In this document: one piece after another, positions 17,692 to 25,747 of the stretch | Layout: each line of letters opens with the position of its first letter | How positions within the stretch are numbered: the stretch's first letter is position 1 | Assembly (NCBI GenBank): GCA_036744005.1 | Contig: DAINOJ010000001.1 | Span: 124,001 to 188,000 of the forward strand | DNA from: CALCNS01 sp937897315 | Lineage (GTDB): Bacteria; Bacillota; JAAYKD01 | Length of the DNA stretch: 64,000 nucleotides | Direction of reading: 5' to 3' | The notes under the pieces: generated by a model | Databases searched by the model: none | Seen by the model: only the letters and a program-made list of their open reading frames with translations | What the model was told of the DNA's origin: nothing | Position numbers and translations under genes: made by a program

Positions 17692-18765
17692 ATGCAGAAA
17701 AACCTTATTTTAACCATCAATCCCGGCTCTACCTCCACTAAGATCGGTATTTTTCAAGAAGAGCGATTGCTTTTTGATGAGACTTTGCGGCACTCGGCTC
17801 AAGAGTTGAAACACTTTCCTACGATTTTTGCTCAATATGAATTTCGTTATCAAACCATAGTGGCTAGTCTTGTCAAGCATGGAGTGGATATACAACAAAT
17901 ACAAGCGGTTGTTGGACGCGGTGGAATGCTAAAACCGATTCAAGGAGGTACCTACGAAGTCAACGACTTGATGAGGCAGCATTTGCAAGAAGGATATTCC
18001 GGGCAACATGCTTCCAATTTAGGTGGATTATTGGCAGAGGCCTTTGCAAAACAAGCTGGAGTGAAAGCATACATTGTCGACCCTACTGTTGTCGATGAGT
18101 TGGAACCCTTAGCTCGATACAGTGGCATGCCTGAGATACAGAGAAAAAGTGTTCAACATACCTTAAATCAAAAAATGGTCGCTCATCGATGTGCTCTCGA
18201 GTTGGGAAAAACCTACGAAAACAGCAGTTTCGTCATTGCACATTTGGGCGGCGGAATTTCTGTTAGTGCTCATCGAAATGGTAAGATGATTGACTCCAAC
18301 AATGCTTTGGATGGTGATGGTCCTTTGTCCCCGGAGCGAGCCGGTGGTTTGCCAGTTGGTGATGTCATACGATTGGCTTTCAGTGGACAATACACAGAGA
18401 ACGAGTTGCGAAAACATTTTGTGGGAAAAGGTGGTTTAGTCGCTTATTTAGGAAGCAATGATGGCAGAGAAATTGAGCAAAGAATCGATAAAGGGGACGA
18501 AAAGGCAAAAGAAGCCTTCGAAGCAATGGGTTATCAGGTGGCGAAAGAAATTGGAGCTGCTGCGGTCGTGTTAGAGGGTCAATATGATGGGATTATCTTA
18601 ACTGGTGGTTTGGCGTATAGTAAACGTTTGACAGACTTTATCCAAAAGAAAATAGGTTTCTTAGGTAAAGTGATACTGTATCCGGGAGAAGATGAACTCA
18701 TGGCACTGGCCGAAGGTACCTTACGTGTTTTGCGAAATCAAGAAAAGGTGAAGGAATATGTTTGA
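17692..18765 (+). CDS. buk: Butyrate kinase (branched-chain acyl kinase), second copy
   Basis: Paralogue of the kinase encoded just upstream of ptb, 357 residues, with the same motifs (NPGSTSTKIGIF, GRGGMLKPIQGG, HASNLGG, HLGGGISVSA, ERAGGLP, LTGGLAYSK). The two copies are clearly related but diverge through the central region, so they may differ in acyl-chain preference, or one may work in the reverse direction. ATG 17692 follows TAGGAGAG. Its stop overlaps the start of the next gene by eight bases, which indicates translational coupling with the P-loop ATPase. Confidence 0.92.
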   Translation: MQKNLILTINPGSTSTKIGIFQEERLLFDETLRHSAQELKHFPTIFAQYEFRYQTIVASLVKHGVDIQQIQAVVGRGGMLKPIQGGTYEVNDLMRQHLQEGYSGQHASNLGGLLAEAFAKQAGVKAYIVDPTVVDELEPLARYSGMPEIQRKSVQHTLNQKMVAHRCALELGKTYENSSFVIAHLGGGISVSAHRNGKMIDSNNALDGDGPLSPERAGGLPVGDVIRLAFSGQYTENELRKHFVGKGGLVAYLGSNDGREIEQRIDKGDEKAKEAFEAMGYQVAKEIGAAAVVLEGQYDGIILTGGLAYSKRLTDFIQKKIGFLGKVILYPGEDELMALAEGTLRVLRNQEKVKEYV

Positions 18766-19441
18766 TCATCGAGTCACGGTTTTCGTTGGTCCATATGGGA
18801 GCGGTAAAACAGAATTATCGTTGAATGTTGTGCAGTTTTTGGCTCCACAATATCATCAAATAGCCATTGTTGATTTAGACATTGTCAAGCCTTATTTTCG
18901 AGCAAGAGAGTTTCGAACCAAATTGATTCACCGAGACATTCGAGTCATTTTACCGCAAGGTGAGCTACAACACGCTGATATGCCTTCCGTATCAGCTGAA
19001 GTGTTTACGGTCTTTCATAATCCCGATTTAAAAGTAATAATGGATGTCGGTGGTGACGATGCCGGAGCTGTTGCACTAGGTCAATACAAAGCACAGTTCG
19101 AAAAAATCGATCATGAAGTTCTGTTTGTGATTAATACAAGAAGACCGTTTTCTCAAACAGCAGATCATTTAATCGAAATGAAAGAACGCATCGAATGGAG
19201 ATCTCGATTGCCAATTACTGCCCTCGTAGCGAATACGAATCTAGGTGCAGAGACAACCAAAGAAACCATTTTGGAGGGATATGCGGTAGCTCAAGAAGTG
19301 TCGAAACGAACTGGATTACCCATCGCTTTTGTCGCGATTGACAGAAGATTACATCAAGATGTAAAACATATCATCAAGGAACCCCTGTTTCTCGTGGATA
19401 GGCAAATGCTACCTCCATGGGAACGCAATATAGAGGAGTAG
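18758..19441 (+). CDS. P-loop ATPase of unknown role inside the acyl-kinase operon
   Basis: 227 residues. The N terminus has a clean Walker A, GPYGSGKTE (11-19), then IAIVDLDIVKPYFRAR, which looks like the switch region of MinD/CobQ-type ATPases, and VIMDVGGDDAGA as the likely Walker B. The C-terminal half (VANTNLG, PIAFVAIDRR) fits the same fold. I do not know a function. It overlaps buk by eight bases and is followed within 25 bases by the ferredoxin subunit of the oxidoreductase. It could be an assembly or maturation factor for that iron-sulfur/TPP enzyme or a regulator; both are guesses from location. No membrane segments. Confidence 0.75.
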   Translation: MFDHRVTVFVGPYGSGKTELSLNVVQFLAPQYHQIAIVDLDIVKPYFRAREFRTKLIHRDIRVILPQGELQHADMPSVSAEVFTVFHNPDLKVIMDVGGDDAGAVALGQYKAQFEKIDHEVLFVINTRRPFSQTADHLIEMKERIEWRSRLPITALVANTNLGAETTKETILEGYAVAQEVSKRTGLPIAFVAIDRRLHQDVKHIIKEPLFLVDRQMLPPWERNIEE

Positions 19442-19463
19442 GAAAGGAATGAAGGAGGCCATT

Positions 19464-19667
19464 ATGATTAGAGTGACAATTTTTGAAGATGTTTGCAAGG
19501 GTTGCGGACTCTGTACCACAGCATGCCCGAAGAAAATTCTGGTGATGGGAAACCACATGAATTCCAAAGGGTATCATCCGGTTACCATCATTGACCAGAA
19601 CTTATGCATATCCTGTGCAATGTGTGCCCGTATGTGTCCAGATTGTGCGATTAAGGTGGAGAAGTAG
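19464..19667 (+). CDS. 2-oxoacid:ferredoxin oxidoreductase, ferredoxin (delta) subunit
   Basis: A small 2x[4Fe-4S] protein of 67 residues that carries electrons from the thiamine active site of the oxidoreductase to ferredoxin. Two complete cluster motifs are visible, CKGCGLCTTACP and CISCAMCARMCP. ATG 19464 is chosen because AAGGAGG lies 7 bases before it. First of four genes (delta, alpha, beta, gamma) that are separated by 1-11 bases, the usual four-subunit arrangement. Confidence 0.93.
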   Translation: MIRVTIFEDVCKGCGLCTTACPKKILVMGNHMNSKGYHPVTIIDQNLCISCAMCARMCPDCAIKVEK

Positions 19668-19678
19668 GAGGGAACAAC

Positions 19679-20737
19679 ATGGCTGAAAAGATTTTAATGA
19701 AGGGGAACGAAGCCTTGGCAGAAGCAGCAGTGGCTGCTGGTTGTCGATATTTCTTTGGTTACCCCATTACACCACAAAATGAAGTACCGGAATATATGTC
19801 AAAACGTTTACCGGAATTGAAAGGTACTTTTGTTCAGGCAGAAAGTGAAGTGGCAGCGATTAACATGGTCTATGGTGCTGCCAGTGCAGGGGTTCGTTGT
19901 ATGACCTCTTCTTCCAGCCCGGGTATTAGCTTGAAACAAGAAGGTATTTCTTACATGGTCGGCTCTCAACTTCCGTGTGTTGTGGTCAACATGATGCGTG
20001 GGGGCCCTGGATTGGGCACCATTCAACCTTCTCAAGGTGATTATTTCCAAGCTACAAAAGGTGGTGGCCATGGAGACTATAAATTGTTGGTTTTAGCACC
20101 GTCTTCCATACAAGAAATGGTTAATCTCACGATGGAAGCATTTGATTTGGCTGAAAAGTACCGTAATCCTGTGATGATTTTAGGAGATGGTATGCTGGGT
20201 CAGATGATGGAACCGGTCATTATCGAACCAAAGGAACCGGCATTGTACGATAAATCATGGGCTACAACCGGTACGGAAGGCAAAAGAAAACCCAATGTGG
20301 TGAACTCCTTGTTCATACAAGCAGAAGAATGTGAGAAACACAACATCAACCTACAAGAAAAGTTCCTTCAAATGGAACAGAATGAAGTACGTTATGAAAC
20401 TCTTTATGAAGATGCAGAGTACTTCTTAGTAGGGTATGGTACAACCGCACGAATCATGCGCACTGTAGTGAATATGGCTCGAGCTCAAGGATTGTCCGTG
20501 GGATTGATTCGCCCCATCACTTTGTTCCCATTCCCACATGTTGCTTTTGATCGTGTTGCCTCACATGCCAAAGGATTTTTGGTTGTAGAGATGAGTGCGG
20601 GACAAATGGTTGAGGATGTACGTTTAGCGGTGAATGGACGCCAGCCGGTAGCCTTCCATGGACGAACCGGAGGGATGGCTCCAGAACCTAAACACATTCT
20701 TGCAGAACTAATCAAACTTATGGGAGAGGTGAAATAA
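19679..20737 (+). CDS. vorB: 2-oxoacid:ferredoxin oxidoreductase, alpha subunit (VorB type)
   Basis: Pyrimidine-binding/transketolase-like subunit of 352 residues. With its beta partner it decarboxylates a 2-oxoacid to acyl-CoA, reducing ferredoxin. Typical features are GYPITPQNEVPEYM near residue 25, the EAA/ESEVAAINMVYGA region and SSSPGISLKQEG, followed by the C-terminal domain II (VEMSAGQMVEDVR). Sequence of this type is commonly annotated 3-methyl-2-oxobutanoate (2-ketoisovalerate) oxidoreductase; a 2-oxoglutarate enzyme is the main alternative. The neighbouring ptb and buk genes favour branched-chain 2-oxoacids, since acyl-CoA from these can be cashed in as ATP. Confidence 0.88.
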   Translation: MAEKILMKGNEALAEAAVAAGCRYFFGYPITPQNEVPEYMSKRLPELKGTFVQAESEVAAINMVYGAASAGVRCMTSSSSPGISLKQEGISYMVGSQLPCVVVNMMRGGPGLGTIQPSQGDYFQATKGGGHGDYKLLVLAPSSIQEMVNLTMEAFDLAEKYRNPVMILGDGMLGQMMEPVIIEPKEPALYDKSWATTGTEGKRKPNVVNSLFIQAEECEKHNINLQEKFLQMEQNEVRYETLYEDAEYFLVGYGTTARIMRTVVNMARAQGLSVGLIRPITLFPFPHVAFDRVASHAKGFLVVEMSAGQMVEDVRLAVNGRQPVAFHGRTGGMAPEPKHILAELIKLMGEVK

Positions 20738-20738
20738 G

Positions 20739-21485
20739 ATGGCCATCGTGTTTGAAAGACCAAAATCCTTGACCAACGTGACCACTCACTATTGTCCGGG
20801 TTGTACCCATGGTATTATCCATCGCCTTATCGCAGAAGTCATGGATGAATTAGATATTGCCGGGAAAACCATTGGAATTGCTCCGGTCGGCTGTTCCGTT
20901 TTTGCCTATAACTATTTCAATTGCGATATGGTTCAAGCTGCCCATGGCAGAGCCCCGGCTGTAGCAACCGGCTTAAAAAGAGCTCTGCCCGACCAGGTAA
21001 TTTTCTCCTATCAAGGGGATGGAGATTTGGCTTCGATAGGAACCGCTGAGATTGTTCATGCAGCTCATCGAGGTGAAAATATCACTGTCATTTTTGTGAA
21101 CAATGCCATTTATGGTATGACGGGTGGACAAATGGCTCCAACCAGTTTACTAGAGCAGAAGACCACTACATCACCCTATGGACGTCAGGAAGCTCAGACC
21201 GGAAAGCCGATTCGCATGTCAGAAATGCTGGCTACCTTAGACAGTACCGCTTTAATCAGCCGAGTATCGGTGCATAATGCTGCAAACGTCTTGAAAGCCA
21301 AGAAAATGATTAAGCAAGCATTTATTGCACAACAAAAAGGCCTAGGGTTTTCCATGGTAGAAGTTCTATCCACTTGTCCAACCAATTGGGGATTGAGTCC
21401 GATTGAAGCTTTAAAGTGGTTAGAAGGAAATATGATTCCTTATTATCCTTTGAAAGACTTCAAAGTACCCGAGGAGGTAAAATAA
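20739..21485 (+). CDS. 2-oxoacid:ferredoxin oxidoreductase, beta subunit (TPP-binding)
   Basis: 248 residues, the thiamine-pyrophosphate-binding subunit. The diphosphate and magnesium motif is GDGDLASIG followed about 25 residues later by VNNAIYGMTGGQ. Cysteines for the proximal cluster are in YCPGCTHG near the N terminus, with another in PVGCSVF. It starts one base after the stop of the alpha gene, with its ribosome site inside that gene, so expression is coupled. Works in the cytoplasm with the other three subunits. Confidence 0.93.
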   Translation: MAIVFERPKSLTNVTTHYCPGCTHGIIHRLIAEVMDELDIAGKTIGIAPVGCSVFAYNYFNCDMVQAAHGRAPAVATGLKRALPDQVIFSYQGDGDLASIGTAEIVHAAHRGENITVIFVNNAIYGMTGGQMAPTSLLEQKTTTSPYGRQEAQTGKPIRMSEMLATLDSTALISRVSVHNAANVLKAKKMIKQAFIAQQKGLGFSMVEVLSTCPTNWGLSPIEALKWLEGNMIPYYPLKDFKVPEEVK

Positions 21486-21486
21486 G

Positions 21487-22020
21487 ATGACTCACGATAT
21501 TGTAATTGCCGGTTTTGGGGGACAAGGTGTCATGCTCATGGGACAGTTGATTACGGAAGCCGGGTTAAAAGAGAACAAGAAAGTAACATGGTTACCATCT
21601 TACGGCCCGGAAATGCGCGGGGGAACCGCCAATTGTAATGTAGTGGTATCCGATGAGGAAATTGGAAGCCCTATCGTACTAAGTCCCTCTGCAGCCATCG
21701 TCATGAACATACAAAGTTTTGAGAAATTCGCTCCCATGGTTCGTCCCGGTGGAGTCCTACTGATAAACAGCTCGCTCATCGAACAAACGTGTGCAAGAAC
21801 CGATATAAAGCAGATCTTGATTCCTGCAAACGAAATTGCTGACAAGATTGGAAGCAGTCGTGTGGCGAACATGGTCATGTTAGGTGCGTTTTTGAAAGCA
21901 ACTGAAGCAGTAGAAGTGGAATCCATCGTCTATACTTTAAAAAAGAAGCTTCCAGCACATCGACAGAACCTAATGCCCATGAACGAAGAAGCCTTAAAGG
22001 CAGGTGCAGCCCGAGTCTAA
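21487..22020 (+). CDS. 2-oxoacid:ferredoxin oxidoreductase, gamma subunit
   Basis: 177-residue catalytic-gamma domain subunit that completes the four-part oxidoreductase. FGGQGVMLMGQLI at the N terminus and YGPEMRGGTANC (about residue 39) are hallmarks of the family and line the coenzyme A side of the active site. It starts one base after the beta gene and follows GAGGAGG. Last gene of the buk-ptb-buk-ATPase-oxidoreductase run; deoB follows after a 30-base gap with its own ribosome site. Confidence 0.92.
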   Translation: MTHDIVIAGFGGQGVMLMGQLITEAGLKENKKVTWLPSYGPEMRGGTANCNVVVSDEEIGSPIVLSPSAAIVMNIQSFEKFAPMVRPGGVLLINSSLIEQTCARTDIKQILIPANEIADKIGSSRVANMVMLGAFLKATEAVEVESIVYTLKKKLPAHRQNLMPMNEEALKAGAARV

Positions 22021-22050
22021 TCCTAGTTGCGATGGAAGGGAGGGAGTCCG

Positions 22051-23208
22051 GTGAGGTCCATACTCATCGTTCTAGATGGTGTTGGTTGTGGTTCATTGCC
22101 CGATGCGGCTTTTTATGGAGATGAGGGAGCAAATACCATTGCTCATGTAGCCAAAGCCGTTGGCGGACTCTCTTTACCTCATTTACAAGAATGGGGACTT
22201 GGTCATATTACTCCGATACTAGGAGTAGCACCTGTGGATAAACCATTGGCTCTATATGGAAAAATGGCTGAGAAATCACCGGGTAAAGATACCATTACAG
22301 GGCATTGGGAACTCGCAGGAATGCGTTTACATCAACCATTTGCTGTATATCCAGAGGGATTCCCTGTGGAGCTAATCCACATGTTGGAGACAGGGTTTGA
22401 TACAAAGATCCTAGCGAATTGTGCGGCTAGTGGCACGGAAATTATTGAACGGTTTGGCCAGGAACACCAAGCGACGGGTTTCCCCATTGTCTACACATCG
22501 GCAGACAGTGTTCTGCAAATCGCAGCCCATATGGATACGGTCCCTCTAGAAACTCTGTATAAGTGGTGTGAAATCGCTAGGAAAGTTTGCCGTGGGAAGT
22601 ATGAGATTGCCCGCATCATTGCTCGTCCTTTTATGGGTGTAGCAGGAGCATATCAGCGAACTGCGGACCGGCATGATTATCCTTTGTCTCCGATAGGCAC
22701 CCATCTGTTAACACATTTCCAGGAACAGAGCATTCCAGTATTCTCGGTTGGTAAAATTGAAGACATCTACGTGAATGAAGGTATATATCGTGGTTATAAG
22801 ACCAAAAGCAATGCAGACGGCTTGGAAAGAACCATGCAGATTTTACGCAACGAGTCGCAAGAGTGTTTCCTGTTTGTAAATTTGGTCGAATTTGATTCCC
22901 TATGGGGTCATCGCAATAATCCTGCAGGCTTTGCCAAAGCGTTACAAGATTTCGATGAGACGTTGCCACTTTTACAGAATTTGTTAAGAGAAGACGATAT
23001 GCTTATAATCACAGCAGATCATGGCACCGATCCAACTTGGCCGGGAACGGATCATACCCGAGAATATGTCCCTTTGCTCATCTATCGTCCCAGTCAAATA
23101 GGGGGAGCTCTGGGAACCCGTTCTTCCTTTTCTGATGTGGCAGCGACACTGGCCCACAGACATGGTGTGAAAATACCTTATCATGGCGAGCGAATTAAGT
23201 TAAGTTAA
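22051..23208 (+). CDS. deoB: Phosphopentomutase
   Basis: Interconverts ribose (or deoxyribose) 1-phosphate and 5-phosphate, linking nucleoside breakdown to the pentose pathway. About 385 residues of the alkaline-phosphatase superfamily: metal site LDGVGCGSLPDA with Asp9 at the N terminus, KDTITGHWELAG with the phospho-acceptor threonine region, NLVEFDSLWGHR, and the second metal cluster TADHGTDPTW and GTDHTRE near the C terminus. GTG 22051 is chosen as the start, 7 bases after GGGAGGG; an in-frame ATG 24 bases upstream would overlap that site. A terminator follows. Confidence 0.95.
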   Translation: MRSILIVLDGVGCGSLPDAAFYGDEGANTIAHVAKAVGGLSLPHLQEWGLGHITPILGVAPVDKPLALYGKMAEKSPGKDTITGHWELAGMRLHQPFAVYPEGFPVELIHMLETGFDTKILANCAASGTEIIERFGQEHQATGFPIVYTSADSVLQIAAHMDTVPLETLYKWCEIARKVCRGKYEIARIIARPFMGVAGAYQRTADRHDYPLSPIGTHLLTHFQEQSIPVFSVGKIEDIYVNEGIYRGYKTKSNADGLERTMQILRNESQECFLFVNLVEFDSLWGHRNNPAGFAKALQDFDETLPLLQNLLREDDMLIITADHGTDPTWPGTDHTREYVPLLIYRPSQIGGALGTRSSFSDVAATLAHRHGVKIPYHGERIKLS

Positions 23209-23250
23209 ACAAAGCCACTGACGAGAGGGAGCTTCGTCAGTGGCTTTGTT
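23209..23250. terminator. Bidirectional terminator between deoB and fba
   Basis: ACAAAGCCACTGACGA pairs with TCGTCAGTGGCTTTGT around a short loop. It lies between convergent genes and can act on both. Confidence 0.85.
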
Positions 23251-23259
23251 GTAGTGAAT

Positions 23260-24192
23260 TCAATCCAACTTGTTGTTACTACCTAAAACATAGCGAATTT
23301 TACGGGCGACCATGGCTTTAATCGCTGATCTTGCAGGAGATAGATATTGGCGCGGGTCAAAATCCGAAGGATGTTCCTGTAAGTGTTTGCGTACGGAGGC
23401 GGTCATTGCTAATCTCAAATCGGTATCGATATTGATCTTGCAGACACCCATCGTGGTCGACATACGTAACATCTCTTCGGGAACACCTTGAGCACCTTGA
23501 ATAGCACCTCCAAATTGATTACACATGTCTACAAACTCGGGTAGAACGGTTGAAGCACCATGAAGGACGATAGGAAATCCAGGTAATAATGAAGAGATTT
23601 TCTGGAGACGATTGAAATCTAGACGAGGTTCCCCTTTGAATTTGTATGCCCCATGGCTCGTTCCAATGGCAATGGCCAAGGAATCAACACCGGTTCGTTG
23701 CACGAATTCCACAGCTTGATCCGGATCGGTAAAGGTAGCATCTTTCCCGCTTACTTTAACATCATCTTCAATTCCGGCTAACTTTCCAAGTTCTCCTTCC
23801 ACAGGTATCCCTTTGCTATGAGCGTAATCGACAACTTGTTTGGTAACCGCAATGTTTTTTTCAAAATCGTATTTTGATCCATCAATCATCACAGAAGTAA
23901 ATCCGCCATCCACGCATGCCTTACAAATTTCATAATCTTCACCATGGTCTAGATGAAGTGCAATGTCTAAACCGCTGTCCAAAATTGCCGCCTCCACCAG
24001 TTTCATTAAATACACATGCTTCGCGTATTTGCGAGCTCCCGCGGAAACCTGCAAAATTAAGGGTGAATGTTCTTCTTTGGCTGCGTCAACAATTCCTTGA
24101 ATGATTTCCATGTTATTGACGTTAAATGCTCCAACAGCATATTTCCCTTCATATGCCTTGCGAAACATATCGGTGGTGGTGATCAGAGCCAT
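23260..24192 (-). CDS. fba: Fructose-bisphosphate aldolase, class II
   Basis: Zinc-dependent aldolase cleaving fructose 1,6-bisphosphate to two triose phosphates. 310 residues. Catalytic Asp82 and zinc ligand His83 are in LHLDHGED, with the other zinc ligands His180 (IGTSHGAYKF) and His211 (VLHGAS). The GTSHGAYKFKG stretch places it in the Bacillus FbaA-type class IIB. The open frame continues upstream, but ATG 24192 follows a strong AAAAAGGAGG and matches the family N terminus (MALITTTDMF). Own promoter at 24215-24243; it shares a terminator with deoB. Confidence 0.97.
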   Translation of the reverse strand: MALITTTDMFRKAYEGKYAVGAFNVNNMEIIQGIVDAAKEEHSPLILQVSAGARKYAKHVYLMKLVEAAILDSGLDIALHLDHGEDYEICKACVDGGFTSVMIDGSKYDFEKNIAVTKQVVDYAHSKGIPVEGELGKLAGIEDDVKVSGKDATFTDPDQAVEFVQRTGVDSLAIAIGTSHGAYKFKGEPRLDFNRLQKISSLLPGFPIVLHGASTVLPEFVDMCNQFGGAIQGAQGVPEEMLRMSTTMGVCKINIDTDLRLAMTASVRKHLQEHPSDFDPRQYLSPARSAIKAMVARKIRYVLGSNNKLD

Positions 24193-24214
24193 GATAAACG
24201 CCTCCTTTTTGTTC

Positions 24215-24243
24215 ATCATAGCACAGTTTTTGTCGGATGTCAT
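24215..24243 (-). promoter_or_regulatory. Promoter of fba
   Basis: Minus strand: ATGACA (5/6 match to the -35), 17-base spacer, TATGAT as the -10, with TGC giving an extended -10. About 25 bases from the start codon, so the leader is very short. Confidence 0.75.
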
Positions 24244-24340
24244 CAGTTTCGTAAAAAAACACACCAATAGAAAGGGTTTGCACACCTGAGCGAAGAATCC
24301 CTTTTCTAACATTCAATTAGCACATTCGGAGGGGTTTTGT

Positions 24341-24625
24341 GTGTCGCTGACGAGCCGTTTTCTTCTTGTTTTCTGGGCTGGGATGAATATTTTGCAGTTT
24401 GTTCTATTTGCTTACGATAAAAGAATGGCGATCTCTCAGCAATCTCGAATTCCTGAAAAATGGCTATGGAGAATCGCTTGGATGGGGGGAGCGTTTGGAG
24501 CTTGGATAGCCATGGAGGTTCTTCGTCATAAAACTCAGCATAAAGCATTCGTGGTAGGAATGCCTTGGCTTTCCTTGGTACAAATAGCAGTACTCACCAC
24601 TATAGTAGGGAGGTTTTTTTTATGA
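24341..24625 (+). CDS. DUF1294 family small membrane protein
   Basis: 94 residues, probably two or three membrane segments. The pattern FAYDKRMA at about 26-33 and GGAFGAWIAMEVLRHKTQHKAF (central and late, about 50-70) matches the DUF1294 family (Bacillus YsdA), whose function is unknown. GTG 24341 is the start, preceded by CGGAGGGG at 7 bases. The stop overlaps the next start by four bases (ATGA), indicating coupling to the 174-residue protein. Confidence 0.85.
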   Translation: MSLTSRFLLVFWAGMNILQFVLFAYDKRMAISQQSRIPEKWLWRIAWMGGAFGAWIAMEVLRHKTQHKAFVVGMPWLSLVQIAVLTTIVGRFFL

Positions 24626-25146
24626 AAGTAGTAAAAATTCAAACACAAACGTTAGAAGCCATGGATTTCTTTTGGACCGCTTTAAAAGATCGTGAACGCA
24701 TCGCAGATCTATTTATTCAAGAAGTCACTATGATGGACAGCTATCAATTGAGTTATGATGATGAATTTACTGCAGAATCGGTACGGCGGGTGATGTCTGC
24801 GTTAGCCAATCGAGAACCTTTTAAGGCAGCCAACAAAAAAGAGGGAAGACTTTACAGCAATCATCTATGGATGATGGATGATTTAGGTGTGGAAAAAGCC
24901 ATGTTACAACCCATTAAACAGCTCAATCTGGATCATCTGCGCGAAAAATTAGAAGGGCACATAAGCTCTGATGAAATCCAAATTCATTTTGTCCCATTAC
25001 ATCTGGATAGTCACAAAGTGATAAAAAATCATTTGCTAATCAATTTTTTCAAAATTCAATTAGGACTCGAAGAAGAAATTGTCACAATCCAAGATAAACC
25101 ACTGGATGCGTATATATTAGACGTTCTTGTGCAAGAAATGAAATAG
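24622..25146 (+). CDS. Conserved-looking hypothetical protein, 174 aa
   Basis: No function recognised. The protein is soluble and acidic, mainly helical by composition, without signal peptide or membrane segments. It opens MKVVKIQTQTLEAMDFFW and has LSYDDEFTAESVRRVMSAL in the middle. From memory it may belong to a small family of uncharacterised proteins in clostridia and spirochaetes (TDE2712-like), but I cannot verify this. ATG 24622 overlaps the DUF1294 stop and is preceded by GGGAGG, so the two genes are cotranscribed and coupled. Confidence 0.7.
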   Translation: MKVVKIQTQTLEAMDFFWTALKDRERIADLFIQEVTMMDSYQLSYDDEFTAESVRRVMSALANREPFKAANKKEGRLYSNHLWMMDDLGVEKAMLQPIKQLNLDHLREKLEGHISSDEIQIHFVPLHLDSHKVIKNHLLINFFKIQLGLEEEIVTIQDKPLDAYILDVLVQEMK

Positions 25147-25249
25147 TCTCTAGGGATCTTTTCAGAAAAGAAGGAGAAACTTTCCCTCAAAGGGAATCAT
25201 TATTTATAAGCTTTGAAGCTATGAAATGAACTCAAAGGAGAGGACGCAT

Positions 25250-25675
25250 ATGTTAATTCGAAATTGCGCCGGTGGAGTCGTTTTTCATGAGGATAAGGTT
25301 CTTTTACTGAAAAACGAAAAAGATGAGTGGGTATTTCCCAAAGGGGTCATTCGCGCTGACCAATTGGCACACGAAGTGGCAGTTTCCAGAGTGAAGTATG
25401 AGGCTGGTGTTTCAGCCGATATTATTGAACCAGCCGGTCAAACTAGCTATGAGTTTTATTCAATATCGCGTCGTAGACCCGTTTGTAATCGCATCACATG
25501 GTATTTAATGACCAGTGATGGAGAGTTCACTGAGGCTAATCGAGAAGAAGGGTTTTCTGAAGGAGGCTTTTTCCCATACGAGCAAGCTCTTGACTTAATC
25601 ACTTATAGTCAAGATCGTTCTTTATTGTCGTTCTCTCATAAGCGTCTCATGGAGCAAAGGAACAACGAAAAATAG
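25250..25675 (+). CDS. Nudix-fold protein with degenerate Nudix box
   Basis: 141 residues with a clear Nudix fold: N-terminal CAGGVVFHEDKVLLLKNE, then WVFPKG leading into the box position. The box itself (G32 to V54) has lost most catalytic residues: Glu38 is Gln, Arg46 is Ser, Glu47 is Arg, Glu50 is Tyr; only Glu51, Gly53 and the hydrophobic position remain. Canonical diphosphate hydrolysis needs the REUXEE glutamates for magnesium, so this is probably a binding or regulatory protein rather than a normal Nudix hydrolase. ATG 25250 is used, after AAAGGAGAGGA. A terminator follows. Confidence 0.85.
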   Translation: MLIRNCAGGVVFHEDKVLLLKNEKDEWVFPKGVIRADQLAHEVAVSRVKYEAGVSADIIEPAGQTSYEFYSISRRRPVCNRITWYLMTSDGEFTEANREEGFSEGGFFPYEQALDLITYSQDRSLLSFSHKRLMEQRNNEK

Positions 25676-25699
25676 AATTAAACTAGTTCATTATACATG

Positions 25700-25741
25700 A
25701 AGAGGCAACTCCGGCCGAATGCTGAAGTTTGCCTCTTTTTT
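25700..25741. terminator. Terminator between the Nudix gene and the 398-aa gene
   Basis: AAGAGGCAA / TTGCCTCTT stem with an imperfect inner part and a T-run on the plus strand. It lies between convergent genes. Confidence 0.75.
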
Positions 25742-25747
25742 GTGAAC

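Noticed and set aside
24193..24312. 40-residue N-terminal extension of fructose-bisphosphate aldolase
   Set aside because: It would overrun the promoter at 24215-24243. The AAAAAGGAGG site and family length favour ATG 24192.
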